This document shows positions 35,106-43,815 of a stretch of 64,000 nucleotides of DNA, piece after piece. Source of the stretch: Pelagimonas sp017744045 (GTDB lineage Bacteria; Pseudomonadota; Alphaproteobacteria; Rhodobacterales; Rhodobacteraceae); assembly GCF_017744045.1 (NCBI RefSeq), contig NZ_JAGHRD010000015.1. The stretch is one strand, 5' to 3'. Each line of letters starts with the position of its first letter. Within the stretch, counting starts at the first letter, position 1. The position numbers and the translations under genes were made by a program. Below the pieces are notes generated by a model that ran no database searches, had not been told where the DNA came from, and worked only from the letters and a program-made list of their open reading frames with translations.

Positions 35106-36494
35106 ATGCTTCACAATGATCAACTTGCCCAATGGGATCGCGACAGCTTTTTCCACCCGTCAACGCATCTTGCCGATTTTGCGCGCGGAGACCTTGCGCA
35201 GCGGGTGGTGACGAGTGGTTCGGGGTGTCACATTCAGGATCGGGATGGCAACAGGCTGTTGGATGCCTTTGCCGGTCTTTATTGCGTCAATGTCGGCTAT
35301 GGTCGCCCGGAAATCGCCGAGGCGATCGCGGAACAGGCCAAGGAGCTGGCCTATTACCATTCTTATGTCGGGCATGGGACCGAGGCGTCGATCACCCTTG
35401 CCAAAATGATCCTGGACCGCGCGCCTGAGCATATGTCCAAGGTCTATTTCGGGTTGTCCGGGTCGGATGCGAATGAAACCAACATCAAGCTGATCTGGTA
35501 TTGCAACAACATCCTCGGGCGGCCGGAGAAAAAGAAGATCATATCCCGGTGGCGCGGCTATCACGGGTCGGGGCTGATGACGGGCTCGCTGACCGGGCTT
35601 GAGCTGTTTCACAACAAGTTCGACCTGCCGCTGGCGCAGGTAGTGCATACTGATGCGCCTTATTACTTTCGCCGCACCGATCCCGATCAAAGCGAAGAGG
35701 CCTTTGTCGCGCAATGCGTGGCCTCGCTTGAGGGGCTGATCGAACGAGTAGGGGCCGATACCATTGCAGCCTTTATCGGTGAACCGGTTTTGGGCACCGG
35801 AGGGATTGTACCGCCGCCCAAAGGCTATTGGGCGGCCATTCAGGCGGTTCTGGACAAGCACGATATCTGGCTGGTGGCTGACGAAGTGGTGACTGGTTTT
35901 GGTCGTCTGGGCAGCATGTTTGGCTCTGACCATTACGGCATGCGGCCAGATTTCATGACAATCGCCAAAGGCCTGACCTCGGCCTATGCGCCTTTGTCGG
36001 GGTCCATTGTCTCGGATAAGATCTGGAAGATTCTGGAACAAGGCACGGATGAAAACGGGGCCATCGGGCATGGCTGGACCTATTCCGCCCACCCGATTGG
36101 CGCGGCGGCGGGTGTCGCCAACCTAAGGCTGTTGGATCAGTTGAACCTTGTTGAAAATGCGGGCGAGGTTGGGGCCTATCTCAACGCGGCCTTGACGGAT
36201 GCGCTGGGCGATCACCCTCATGTCGGGGATGTGCGCGGTGAGGGCCTGTTGGCGGCGGTGGAGTTTGTTCGGGACAAGGATAGTCGCACCTTCTTTGACG
36301 CTCAGGACAAGATCGGCCCGCGAATCGCGGCGGCCCTGTTGGAACAAAGCAGCGTTATCGCGCGGGCCATGCCGCAGGGGGATATTCTGGGATTTGCGCC
36401 GCCTTTCTGCCTGACCAAGGGGGAGGCGGATCAAGTCGTCGCCGCAACAACACGCGCCGTGAAAACAGTACTTGGCGAAGGGGGAATGCCATGA
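35106..36494 (+). CDS. Class III (omega) aminotransferase
   Basis: A PLP enzyme of 462 residues, of the type that transfers a terminal amino group to pyruvate or 2-oxoglutarate. GLYCVNVGYGRPEIAEAIAEQ, YYHSYVGHG and YFGLSGSDANETNIKLIWY are large-domain landmarks. The PLP lysine is K288 in TIAKGLTSAYAP, preceded by LVADEVVTGFGRLG. The likely start is ATG 35106 (MLHNDQLAQWDRDSFFHP); a frame start 75 bases upstream has no ribosome-binding site. It overlaps the M24 gene by ATGA. In an ectoine-type pathway it would act on 2,4-diaminobutyrate; the substrate is unproven. Confidence 0.88.
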   Translation: MLHNDQLAQWDRDSFFHPSTHLADFARGDLAQRVVTSGSGCHIQDRDGNRLLDAFAGLYCVNVGYGRPEIAEAIAEQAKELAYYHSYVGHGTEASITLAKMILDRAPEHMSKVYFGLSGSDANETNIKLIWYCNNILGRPEKKKIISRWRGYHGSGLMTGSLTGLELFHNKFDLPLAQVVHTDAPYYFRRTDPDQSEEAFVAQCVASLEGLIERVGADTIAAFIGEPVLGTGGIVPPPKGYWAAIQAVLDKHDIWLVADEVVTGFGRLGSMFGSDHYGMRPDFMTIAKGLTSAYAPLSGSIVSDKIWKILEQGTDENGAIGHGWTYSAHPIGAAAGVANLRLLDQLNLVENAGEVGAYLNAALTDALGDHPHVGDVRGEGLLAAVEFVRDKDSRTFFDAQDKIGPRIAAALLEQSSVIARAMPQGDILGFAPPFCLTKGEADQVVAATTRAVKTVLGEGGMP

Positions 36495-37675
36495 CGCAGA
36501 ACAACGCAGCCTTTAGCGCAGCGGAATACCAACGCCGCATCAGCGCAACGCGTGAGGCGATGGTCAAGGCTGGGCTTGATGTGATCTTTGTCACCGACCC
36601 GTCCAATCAGGCCTGGCTGACCGGCTATGACGGCTGGTCCTTTTATGTCCATCAGGGGGTGATCCTGACCCTAGAGGGCGAACCGATCTGGTGGGGCCGC
36701 TACATGGATATGATGGGCGGGCGTCGCACCTGTTGGATGGATCACGGTAATATCCTTGGCTACGGCGATCACTTTGTTCAGTCGGCCGAGATCCACCCGA
36801 TGCAAGATCTGGCGGAGCAGCTGAAAGCGCGCGGGTTTGAACGCGCGCGCATCGGCGTTGAGATGGAGAATTATTACTATTCCGCCAAAGCCCATGCGGT
36901 GCTGACCGAGGAGTTGCCCGAAGCCTCGTTTGAGGACGCGACCGCCTTGGTGAATTGGCAGCGGCTGGTGAAATCGGGCGAAGAGATCGCCTTTATGCGC
37001 AAGGCGGCGCGGATCACGGGCAAGGTGATGCGCTGCGCCATTGAGCGCGCGGAGCCGGGGCTGCGCAAGAATGAGTTGGTTGCGGATATCATGCATGCCG
37101 GGATCACCGGGGTGGATGAGGATTGGGGTGATTACCCGGCGATTGTGCCGCTGACTCCGTCAGGATTGGATGCAACGGCCGCCCATCTGACATGGGATGG
37201 CCGCCCGATGCGCGACGGTGAAGCGACGTTTTTTGAACTGTCGGGATGTTACCGCCGGTATCACGCGCCTTTGTCGCGCACGGTGTTTCTGGGCACACCG
37301 CCCGATGACATGCGGCGCGCCGAAGAGGCGCAGCTGAAGGGGATCGAAGCAGGGCTGAATGCGGCACGGGCCGGCAATCGCACCTGTGACATTGCTCAGG
37401 CCTTTATGGATGTTCTGGCCCAATACGGGATCCAACGATCTGGGCGTATGGGCTATCCGGTTGGCCTGAGCTATCCGCCCGATTGGGGGGAGCGCACAGC
37501 CTCGATCCGCAGCGAGGACAGCACGGTTTTGCAGCCCGGCATGGTGTTTCACTTTATGCCCGCGCTGTGGATGGAGAGCTGGGGGTTAGAGACCACCGAG
37601 AGCATTCTGATCACCGAGAGCGGGGCGGCAGAGCCGCTTTGCGATGTTGAGCGCAGGCTGTTTCGAAAGGGGTAG
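36491..37675 (+). CDS. M24-family hydrolase resembling ectoine hydrolase (DoeA/EutD)
   Basis: A 394-residue pita-bread-fold protein. The close resemblance to ectoine hydrolases lies in DPSNQAWLTGYDGWSFYVHQGV, NILGYGDHFVQS, DATALVNWQRLVKS, DYPAIVPLTPSG, FELSGCYRRYHAPLSRTVFLG and LSYPPDWGER. The metal-binding Asp/His set of Xaa-Pro peptidases is largely replaced, as in creatinase and ectoine hydrolase. Ring opening of an ectoine-like cyclic amidine is therefore the best hypothesis, but no doeB, doeC or ectoine regulator is nearby. Confidence 0.82.
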   Translation: MTQNNAAFSAAEYQRRISATREAMVKAGLDVIFVTDPSNQAWLTGYDGWSFYVHQGVILTLEGEPIWWGRYMDMMGGRRTCWMDHGNILGYGDHFVQSAEIHPMQDLAEQLKARGFERARIGVEMENYYYSAKAHAVLTEELPEASFEDATALVNWQRLVKSGEEIAFMRKAARITGKVMRCAIERAEPGLRKNELVADIMHAGITGVDEDWGDYPAIVPLTPSGLDATAAHLTWDGRPMRDGEATFFELSGCYRRYHAPLSRTVFLGTPPDDMRRAEEAQLKGIEAGLNAARAGNRTCDIAQAFMDVLAQYGIQRSGRMGYPVGLSYPPDWGERTASIRSEDSTVLQPGMVFHFMPALWMESWGLETTESILITESGAAEPLCDVERRLFRKG

Positions 37676-37678
37676 GTC

Positions 37679-38836
37679 ATGCTGGACGAGGCCAAACGTA
37701 TCCTTGCCGATCTGATCGCCTTTCCAACCGTTTCGGTCGACAGCAACCTTGAGATGGTCGCCTATATCGCCGCCTATCTTGAGGATGTCGGCGCGCGGGT
37801 TGAGATCTGGCATGATCCGACCGGGGCCAAGGCCAATCTGTTTGCCACTTTGGGGCCGGAGGTGGATGGCGGTTTGGTTCTTTCGGGGCATTGCGATGTC
37901 GTGCCGGTGGCGGACCAGGATTGGGCAAGTGATCCGTTTGACATGGTCGAACGGGATGGGCGGCTATATGGGCGCGGCACCTGTGACATGAAGGGGTTTC
38001 TGGCGGCCAGCCTGGCGATGGCCCCGCGTTTCGCCGCCACGCCGCGCAGCCGCCCGATCCATTTTGCCTTTACCTATGATGAGGAAACCGGATGTGTCGG
38101 GGCAGGGCATTTGGCGCAGTCTCTCGCCCGACATGACCTGCGGCCCGCCATGGCGATTGTTGGCGAGCCAACCATGATGCAGGTGATCGACGGGCATAAG
38201 GGGTGTTTTGAATACACAACCCGGTTTCGCGGGTTGGAGGGACATGGCTCGGCCCCGGATCTGGGCGTCAATGCTGTGGAATACGCGGTGCGCTATACCG
38301 CAAAGCTATTGGAGTTGCGCGAGGCGCTAAAGGCCCGCGCGCCTCAGGACGGCCCCTTTGACCCGCCTTGGACGACCCTGAATATTGGCGCGTTAAATGG
38401 CGGCAAGGTTCACAACGTCATCCCACCCAAAGCGCAGTTGGATTGGGAAATGCGCCCGGTTCAGCCGTCTGATGCGGTTTTTGTCAAAGAGCAGATCGCG
38501 GATTTTGTCGCACAGGAACTGGTACCCGAGATGCAACGGGTGTTTCCCGATGTCGGGATCGAGACTGAGGTTATCGGAGAGGTCGCCGGACTGGAGCCGG
38601 TAAGACAGAATGCCACCAAAGACTTGCTGATGCGGCTCACCGGGGCGAATTCAAGCGGTTTGGTTCCCTTTGGGACCGAGGCCGGGATCTTTCAACAGCT
38701 GGGGATGGATGTGGTCGTTTGCGGACCGGGTAGCATTGAGCAAGCGCATAAAGCCAACGAGTTTCTGGATATTGACCAGCTGTCTCGGTGCCTCGATCTG
38801 CTGCAACAGGTGAACGACGCGTTCGCGGTGTCCTAG
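37679..38836 (+). CDS. ArgE/DapE-type metallodeacetylase, N-acetylornithine deacetylase-like
   Basis: An M20-family enzyme of 385 residues with a complete metal site: GHCDVVP (His/Asp), GRGTCDMKG (bridging Asp), DEETG (catalytic and ligand Glu) and the C-terminal GPGSIEQAHKANE (His). The dimerisation domain contains GLEGHGSAPDLGVNAVEYA. It begins 3 bases after the M24 stop, so co-expression is likely. Next to an ectoine-hydrolase-like enzyme it could deacetylate an N-acetyl-diamino acid. Housekeeping arginine synthesis is less likely in this operon. It is followed by a 14-bp palindrome (38855-38868) at the convergent junction. Confidence 0.88.
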   Translation: MLDEAKRILADLIAFPTVSVDSNLEMVAYIAAYLEDVGARVEIWHDPTGAKANLFATLGPEVDGGLVLSGHCDVVPVADQDWASDPFDMVERDGRLYGRGTCDMKGFLAASLAMAPRFAATPRSRPIHFAFTYDEETGCVGAGHLAQSLARHDLRPAMAIVGEPTMMQVIDGHKGCFEYTTRFRGLEGHGSAPDLGVNAVEYAVRYTAKLLELREALKARAPQDGPFDPPWTTLNIGALNGGKVHNVIPPKAQLDWEMRPVQPSDAVFVKEQIADFVAQELVPEMQRVFPDVGIETEVIGEVAGLEPVRQNATKDLLMRLTGANSSGLVPFGTEAGIFQQLGMDVVVCGPGSIEQAHKANEFLDIDQLSRCLDLLQQVNDAFAVS

Positions 38837-38861
38837 ATCACCGCTGCCAGGGGCGGTTTGA

Positions 38862-39875
38862 TCAAACCTGATAGTAGTCCCGATACCAGGCGACAAACTG
38901 TTTTACACCGTCGCGCATGTCGGTTTGCGGGCGGTATTGGGTCAGGCGTTCCAGCAGCTCGGCATTGGCCCAGGTGGCGGGGACATCGCCGGGCTGGATC
39001 TCCATCATGTTGCGGGTTGCCTTCATGCCAAGGGCGTCTTCGATGGCTTCGATAAAGTCCAGCAGCCGTTCCGATTTTGAATTGCCGATATTCACGACGC
39101 GGAACGGGGCAACGGGCGAGAGGCTGTCGCCCTCGGGGACCTGACGGTCGGCGGGGCGCTCGGGCGCGGCATCGAGCATCAACAGGCGAATGGCGCGCAC
39201 GAGGTCGGTGACATAGGTGAAGTCGCGCTGCATTTCGCCGTGATTGTAAACGTCAATCGCTTTGCCGTTCAGGATGGCGTTGACGAATTTGAAATAGGCC
39301 ATGTCGGGACGCCCCCAGGGACCATAAACCGTAAAGAACCGGAACATGGTTGTGGGGAGGTCATAAAGATGGGCATAGGAATGCCCCATCGCCTCGGTCG
39401 CCTTCTTGGTGGCGGCATAGATCGTCATCGGCGTGTCCGCCTTATCCGTCTCGGCAAAAGGCATGTCGGTATTGGCCCCATAGACCGACGAGGTCGAGGC
39501 CATCATCAGGTGTTTGACCTTGTGGCGGCGCGCGGCCTCCATCACGTTGAAGGTGCCGGTGACATTGGCATCCACATAGGCGCGCGGATTTTCCAGCGAA
39601 TAGCGCACCCCGGCCTGGCCTGCGAGATGCACGATGTAGTCGGGGGCGCAGGCATCAATCGCCTTGTCCACGGCTGGGCAATCTTCCAGCATGGCTTCGG
39701 TCATCTGGAAGTTGGGGGATTGCAGCAGGATCGCGTGGCGGCGCTTTTTCAGGTCGACATCATAGTAATCGGTCATCCCATCCAGACCGTGCACGACATG
39801 GCCCTCGCTCAGCAAAAGCTGGGCCAGGTGAAAACCGATAAAGCCTGCCGTTCCGGTGATGAAAATGCGCGCCAT
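38862..39875 (-). CDS. NAD-dependent epimerase, UDP-glucuronate 4-epimerase type
   Basis: An extended SDR of 337 residues, likely converting UDP-glucuronate to UDP-galacturonate for the polysaccharide made by this locus. IFITGTAGFIGFHLAQLLL binds NAD. ASTSSVYGANTDMPF and IYAATKKATE give the catalytic Thr/Ser and Tyr-x3-Lys. TMFRFFTVYGPWGRPDMA and the MQRDFTYVTDLV segment are typical of the LspL/GAE group. It is the leftmost gene of the exopolysaccharide region, transcribed toward the catabolic genes. Confidence 0.88.
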   Translation of the reverse strand: MARIFITGTAGFIGFHLAQLLLSEGHVVHGLDGMTDYYDVDLKKRRHAILLQSPNFQMTEAMLEDCPAVDKAIDACAPDYIVHLAGQAGVRYSLENPRAYVDANVTGTFNVMEAARRHKVKHLMMASTSSVYGANTDMPFAETDKADTPMTIYAATKKATEAMGHSYAHLYDLPTTMFRFFTVYGPWGRPDMAYFKFVNAILNGKAIDVYNHGEMQRDFTYVTDLVRAIRLLMLDAAPERPADRQVPEGDSLSPVAPFRVVNIGNSKSERLLDFIEAIEDALGMKATRNMMEIQPGDVPATWANAELLERLTQYRPQTDMRDGVKQFVAWYRDYYQV

Positions 39876-40024
39876 GGGAGCTCCTGATAGCTAATGTGCC
39901 TGCTTTGCCGGGCTTTGTCTTGTTGTGCAAGGGATGCGTGCTGGGAAATGTTAGAGATCGCCTGTGACCGGGCGTTTGATGGTGGCAATCGGCAAGAATG
40001 GGCCGGGTGCAGTGGCGAAAGGTT

Positions 40025-40591
40025 TCAGTTGGACGGTTCCGGAGCAGAACGGCTGCCATCCGGGTTGATGGTGCGGCGGACCGTTGCCGGCGCGCCGGCA
40101 ATCAAACTGTTTGGCGGAAACTGCCCATGAACAACCGAATTCGCGGCGACGATGCTGCCTGACCCGATCTTGCTGCCCGGGCCGATATAGACCCCTCTGC
40201 CGATCCAGACATTGTCGCTGATTTCGACGGGCGCGACGGTAAACCCTTGCCCGCGCACGCCCCTATCGGGGCGAAACTTGTGATCCTGATCGCGGATCGA
40301 GACGAATTCGCCAATGGCGACGTTGTTTCCGATCGAGATCCGTTCGCTCGCGATGACATGGCCGCCGCTATTGATACTGACCTCATCCCCCAAGCTGACT
40401 GTCGAATCGCGCCCGGTCTGGAAATAGACATCGTGGCCGATCATACAGTTTTGTCCGATCTCGATAGTGCGAAACGGCATGGGCAGGCGGACACGACCTG
40501 TGAATAAGGTACCTCGCCCGATGGATTTGAAGAAGAGTGGACAGGACCAGCGCAGCACGGTGCCTTTGATTTTCCAGATGGCAGGTATCAT
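40025..40591 (-). CDS. Hexapeptide-repeat (LbH) acyltransferase
   Basis: A 188-residue left-handed beta-helix protein with repeated I-G-x4 turns (EIGQNCMIGHDVYFQ, SIGNNVAIGEF, GSKIGSGSIVAANSVV). The C-terminal block NVWIGRGVYIGPG and SLIAGAPATVRR resembles O-acetyltransferases of surface polysaccharide loci. It likely O-acetylates a sugar or lipid-linked unit. It is preceded on the same strand by a glycosyltransferase gene 27 bases away. Confidence 0.84.
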   Translation of the reverse strand: MIPAIWKIKGTVLRWSCPLFFKSIGRGTLFTGRVRLPMPFRTIEIGQNCMIGHDVYFQTGRDSTVSLGDEVSINSGGHVIASERISIGNNVAIGEFVSIRDQDHKFRPDRGVRGQGFTVAPVEISDNVWIGRGVYIGPGSKIGSGSIVAANSVVHGQFPPNSLIAGAPATVRRTINPDGSRSAPEPSN

Positions 40592-40618
40592 GTCAGCACT
40601 TTCGATGTTCCGGCGGGG

Positions 40619-41671
40619 TTAATTCAGGGCCACTTGTTCGCTCAAATACGCCTCCCAGCGATCCGTCAGGACGCTGGGTGAAAAGGTGTTGGCGTAGAAG
40701 TTCTGAATACGCGGGCGATTGATGCCTTGGGTGCGAATGCGGGCAATCATCTCTTGTAACAGCGGTAGGAATTCGTCGATCCCTTTGCTGGTCACGCTGC
40801 AATCCTGATTGGTGTAATCCGGAATGCCGCCAACACCATTGGCGACAAAAGGAACGCCGCAGGCCATGGATTCCAGCAGAACCAAAGGCGCGCCTTCTTC
40901 GCCGATGGTTGGAAGCAGGGTCAGGTCATATTCGGTCAAAAGCTGAGAATAGGCGTCACCGCTTGGGTAGCGGCCCTTGAGCTTGATCTGGTCGCCCAGA
41001 CCTTTCTGGGTGATGAGGTCTTTCAAATGGTCGGCATCTTCCCCGCCGCCCCAGATATCCAGCGTTGCGCCTTTGCCATAGGCGTCCCATTGCTCGACCA
41101 GTAGCGACACGTTCTTGTGTCGCGCCAAGCGCCCAAAATGGGCAAAGCGCAGGGGTTTATCCCCGGCTGGTGGGGTTTCATTCACTTGAGGCAGGGCCAG
41201 TTCACCGGGAAGCGCGGCAATGGTGCAGCGTGGCCCGTTCCATTTGAATTCATTGCAAAAGCGGTCTTCGACCGGTTTGCCCTGACCGACAATCGCATCA
41301 AACCCGAGGTGGACAAGGCGACGAGGGTCTTTGGCTCCGCCCGGTTTGCCGCTCATGACTTCGAAAAAGATCTTGCGGCAGTTTAGGCCGCTTCTGAGCG
41401 TGCCGATCATGCTGTTCCAGCCGGTGCCCGCGACGACCATGGCCTCAGCCCAACCGCGCAGGCCAAAGCCGCCCAAAGCATCCTTGAGCCCCGATTGAAC
41501 AATAATTTCATAGCCGTTGGCGGTGATTGGGTCGCCTTTATGGTTGGCCATTTCCGCAGGTGTAATCACTTTCACCTCGTGCCCCTTTTGGGCCAAGCCT
41601 TGGGCAAGAGTGTCTGTATGGGTTTGGATGCCGCCATCCCCAAACATGTACCCGACAAGAGCAATGCGCAT
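40619..41671 (-). CDS. Glycosyltransferase, GT4 family
   Basis: A 350-residue GT-B fold enzyme. The glycine-rich N-terminal YMFGDGGIQTHTDTLAQGL and the C-terminal nucleotide-sugar block EYDLTLLPTIGEEGAPLVLLESMACGVPFVANGVGGIPD are the GT4 hallmarks, with the E-x7-E motif beginning at EEGAPLVLLE. It presumably adds one sugar to the repeat unit on the inner membrane. Donor and acceptor cannot be read from sequence. It is divergent from the GT2 gene across about 270 bases. Confidence 0.87.
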   Translation of the reverse strand: MRIALVGYMFGDGGIQTHTDTLAQGLAQKGHEVKVITPAEMANHKGDPITANGYEIIVQSGLKDALGGFGLRGWAEAMVVAGTGWNSMIGTLRSGLNCRKIFFEVMSGKPGGAKDPRRLVHLGFDAIVGQGKPVEDRFCNEFKWNGPRCTIAALPGELALPQVNETPPAGDKPLRFAHFGRLARHKNVSLLVEQWDAYGKGATLDIWGGGEDADHLKDLITQKGLGDQIKLKGRYPSGDAYSQLLTEYDLTLLPTIGEEGAPLVLLESMACGVPFVANGVGGIPDYTNQDCSVTSKGIDEFLPLLQEMIARIRTQGINRPRIQNFYANTFSPSVLTDRWEAYLSEQVALN

Positions 41672-41940
41672 GAAAACTGCCTTTAGTGAAATTTCGCCGT
41701 TGGTCTACCTAGCTCTGCCTGTGAATTCAAGGATGCTGCTTGTACAGGCGGGGCCGTTTGAAATCTGGTCGCGATCTGCGCAATTCCGCCCGAGTTGCTG
41801 GCGAAAGGGACAGAGATTTATCAAAGCGCACAAATTTTCACCCATTGCCGTATCTCTCGCCAAAAAGACCTTGTTTACAACGGGGAGACCTGCCATCGAA
41901 GCGGCGTTGTCTCATATTCATTCTCAGGGGCTTTGCCTTG

Positions 41941-42681
41941 TTGAAAATTTCAGTTGTTACAGCTGTTTTCAATCGTGAAAACACAGTCGCAGAGGCTGTG
42001 GCCAGCGTTGCTTCTCAGGATTACGGCAGCGTTGAACATGTCATTCAGGACGGCGGGTCGCGCGATGGCACCTTAGAGGCGATCAAGGCGGTTGCCGGGC
42101 CGGATGTCAGCCTGGAAAGCGCAAGAGATGGCGGCATCTATGACGGGATCAACAAGGGCATCGCGCGGACCACAGGGGATGTGGTCGGGCTGATGCATTC
42201 GGATGATCTGTTTGCCTCGCCCTCGATCCTGTCCAAGGTCGCAAAGGCCATGGAAGACCCGGAAATTGACGGCGTTTATGGCGACCTGGATTATGTGGCT
42301 GCTGATGACATCCAGAAGGTCATTCGAAAATGGCGGTCTGGTGACTATCAAAAAAGCAAGCTGAAACGCGGTTGGATGCCACCCCACCCGACCCTGTATT
42401 TGCGGCGCAGTGTCTTTGACACATGGGGGCTTTATGACACCTCGTTCCGGATCGCAGCCGATTATGACGCCATGCTGCGCTATCTGGTCAAAGGTGAGAT
42501 CCGCCTTGTCTATATCCCCGAGGTTTTCGTGAAAATGCGGGTGGGTGGTGAAAGCAACGCGTCACTGCAAAAGATCATCCGCAAAAGCCGCGAAGACTAT
42601 CGTGCTATCCGCGAGAATGGTGTAGGAGGGCTGGGAACTCTTGCTTTCAAAAACCTTTCCAAAGTCCAACAATTTCTTTGA
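41941..42681 (+). CDS. Glycosyltransferase, GT2 family (WcaA-like)
   Basis: A 246-residue GT-A fold enzyme. ISVVTAVFNRENTVAEAVASV starts the domain, ARDGGIYDGINKGIARTTGDVVGLMHSDD holds the DxD-like SDD, and MPPHPTLYLRRSVFDTWGLYD matches bacterial capsule GT2s. No ATG fits: the frame has TTG codons at 41938 and 41941, with CAGGGG 10 bases before the second, giving the family-typical MKISVVTAV. Translation from the upstream start at 41740 would add an unrelated basic segment. The gene is followed 6 bases later by gmd. Confidence 0.86.
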   Translation: MKISVVTAVFNRENTVAEAVASVASQDYGSVEHVIQDGGSRDGTLEAIKAVAGPDVSLESARDGGIYDGINKGIARTTGDVVGLMHSDDLFASPSILSKVAKAMEDPEIDGVYGDLDYVAADDIQKVIRKWRSGDYQKSKLKRGWMPPHPTLYLRRSVFDTWGLYDTSFRIAADYDAMLRYLVKGEIRLVYIPEVFVKMRVGGESNASLQKIIRKSREDYRAIRENGVGGLGTLAFKNLSKVQQFL

Positions 42682-42687
42682 GGAACA

Positions 42688-43809
42688 ATGAAAAAACGTG
42701 CGCTTATTACCGGGATTACGGGTCAGGACGGATCTTACCTGGCTGAGTTTCTGCTTGAAAAAGGGTATGAAGTGCACGGCATCAAGCGCCGCGCGTCTTC
42801 GTTCAATACGTCACGGGTGGACCATATCTATGAAGACCCGCACGTCGATAAAGCCCGTTTCAAGCTGCATTATGGTGACCTGACCGATTCGTCGAACCTG
42901 ACGCGGATCATTCAAGAGGTGCAGCCAGATGAGGTGTACAACCTCGGGGCGCAATCGCATGTTGCTGTCAGCTTTGAGGCACCCGAATACACGGCGGATG
43001 TGGACGCGATGGGCACCTTGCGTTTGCTTGAGGCGATCCGGTTTTTGGGTCTGGAAAAGAAGACCCGGTTTTATCAGGCGTCGACCTCTGAGCTTTACGG
43101 ATTGGTGCAGGAAATCCCGCAGACCGAGACTACGCCATTCCATCCGCGTAGCCCTTATGCGGTTGCCAAGATGTACGCCTATTGGATCACGGTGAACTAC
43201 CGCGAAGCCTATGGCATGTATGCCTGCAACGGCATTCTGTTTAATCACGAAAGCCCGCGCCGGGGCGAGACCTTTGTCACCCGCAAAATCACCCGTGGTC
43301 TGGCCAATATTGCGCAAGGTTTGGAACCTTGCCTGTATATGGGCAACATTGATGCGCTGCGCGATTGGGGCCATGCCAAGGATTATGTCCGTATGCAGTG
43401 GATGATGCTGCAGCAGGAAGAAGCCGAGGATTTTGTGATCGCCACCGGCGTGCAATATTCCGTGCGCGAGTTCATCACCTGGTCTGCGCGTGAGCTGGGC
43501 ATTGAGCTGGAGTTTTCCGGCAGCGGTGTTGATGAAATCGCCAAGGTTGCCAGCGTGACCGGAGACAAAGCCCCGGCGCTGAAGCCTGGTGACACGATCC
43601 TGCGCATTGATCCACGCTATTTCCGCCCGGCCGAAGTGGAAACCCTGTTGGGCAACCCGGCCAAGGCCAAAGAGAAACTGGGCTGGGTGCCGGAAATCAC
43701 CACCCAAGAGATGTGCGCGGAAATGGTGGCCGAAGACCTCAAAACGGCGCAACGCCATGCCTTGTTGCAGGCGCATGGGATGGATGTTCCCGTTAGCACC
43801 GAAGGGTAA
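42688..43809 (+). CDS. gmd: GDP-mannose 4,6-dehydratase
   Basis: Converts GDP-D-mannose to GDP-4-keto-6-deoxymannose, the precursor of GDP-L-fucose, with fcl two genes downstream. The 373 residues begin ALITGITGQDGSYLAEFLLEKGYEVHGIKRR. The catalytic centre is complete: Thr and Glu in QASTSELYGLVQEIPQTE and Tyr-x3-Lys in PRSPYAVAKMYAYW. NHESPRRGETFVTRKITR and WGHAKDYVRMQWMMLQQ are also standard. GAGGAAC precedes the ATG. Confidence 0.96.
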   Translation: MKKRALITGITGQDGSYLAEFLLEKGYEVHGIKRRASSFNTSRVDHIYEDPHVDKARFKLHYGDLTDSSNLTRIIQEVQPDEVYNLGAQSHVAVSFEAPEYTADVDAMGTLRLLEAIRFLGLEKKTRFYQASTSELYGLVQEIPQTETTPFHPRSPYAVAKMYAYWITVNYREAYGMYACNGILFNHESPRRGETFVTRKITRGLANIAQGLEPCLYMGNIDALRDWGHAKDYVRMQWMMLQQEEAEDFVIATGVQYSVREFITWSARELGIELEFSGSGVDEIAKVASVTGDKAPALKPGDTILRIDPRYFRPAEVETLLGNPAKAKEKLGWVPEITTQEMCAEMVAEDLKTAQRHALLQAHGMDVPVSTEG

Positions 43810-43815
43810 GCAGGC

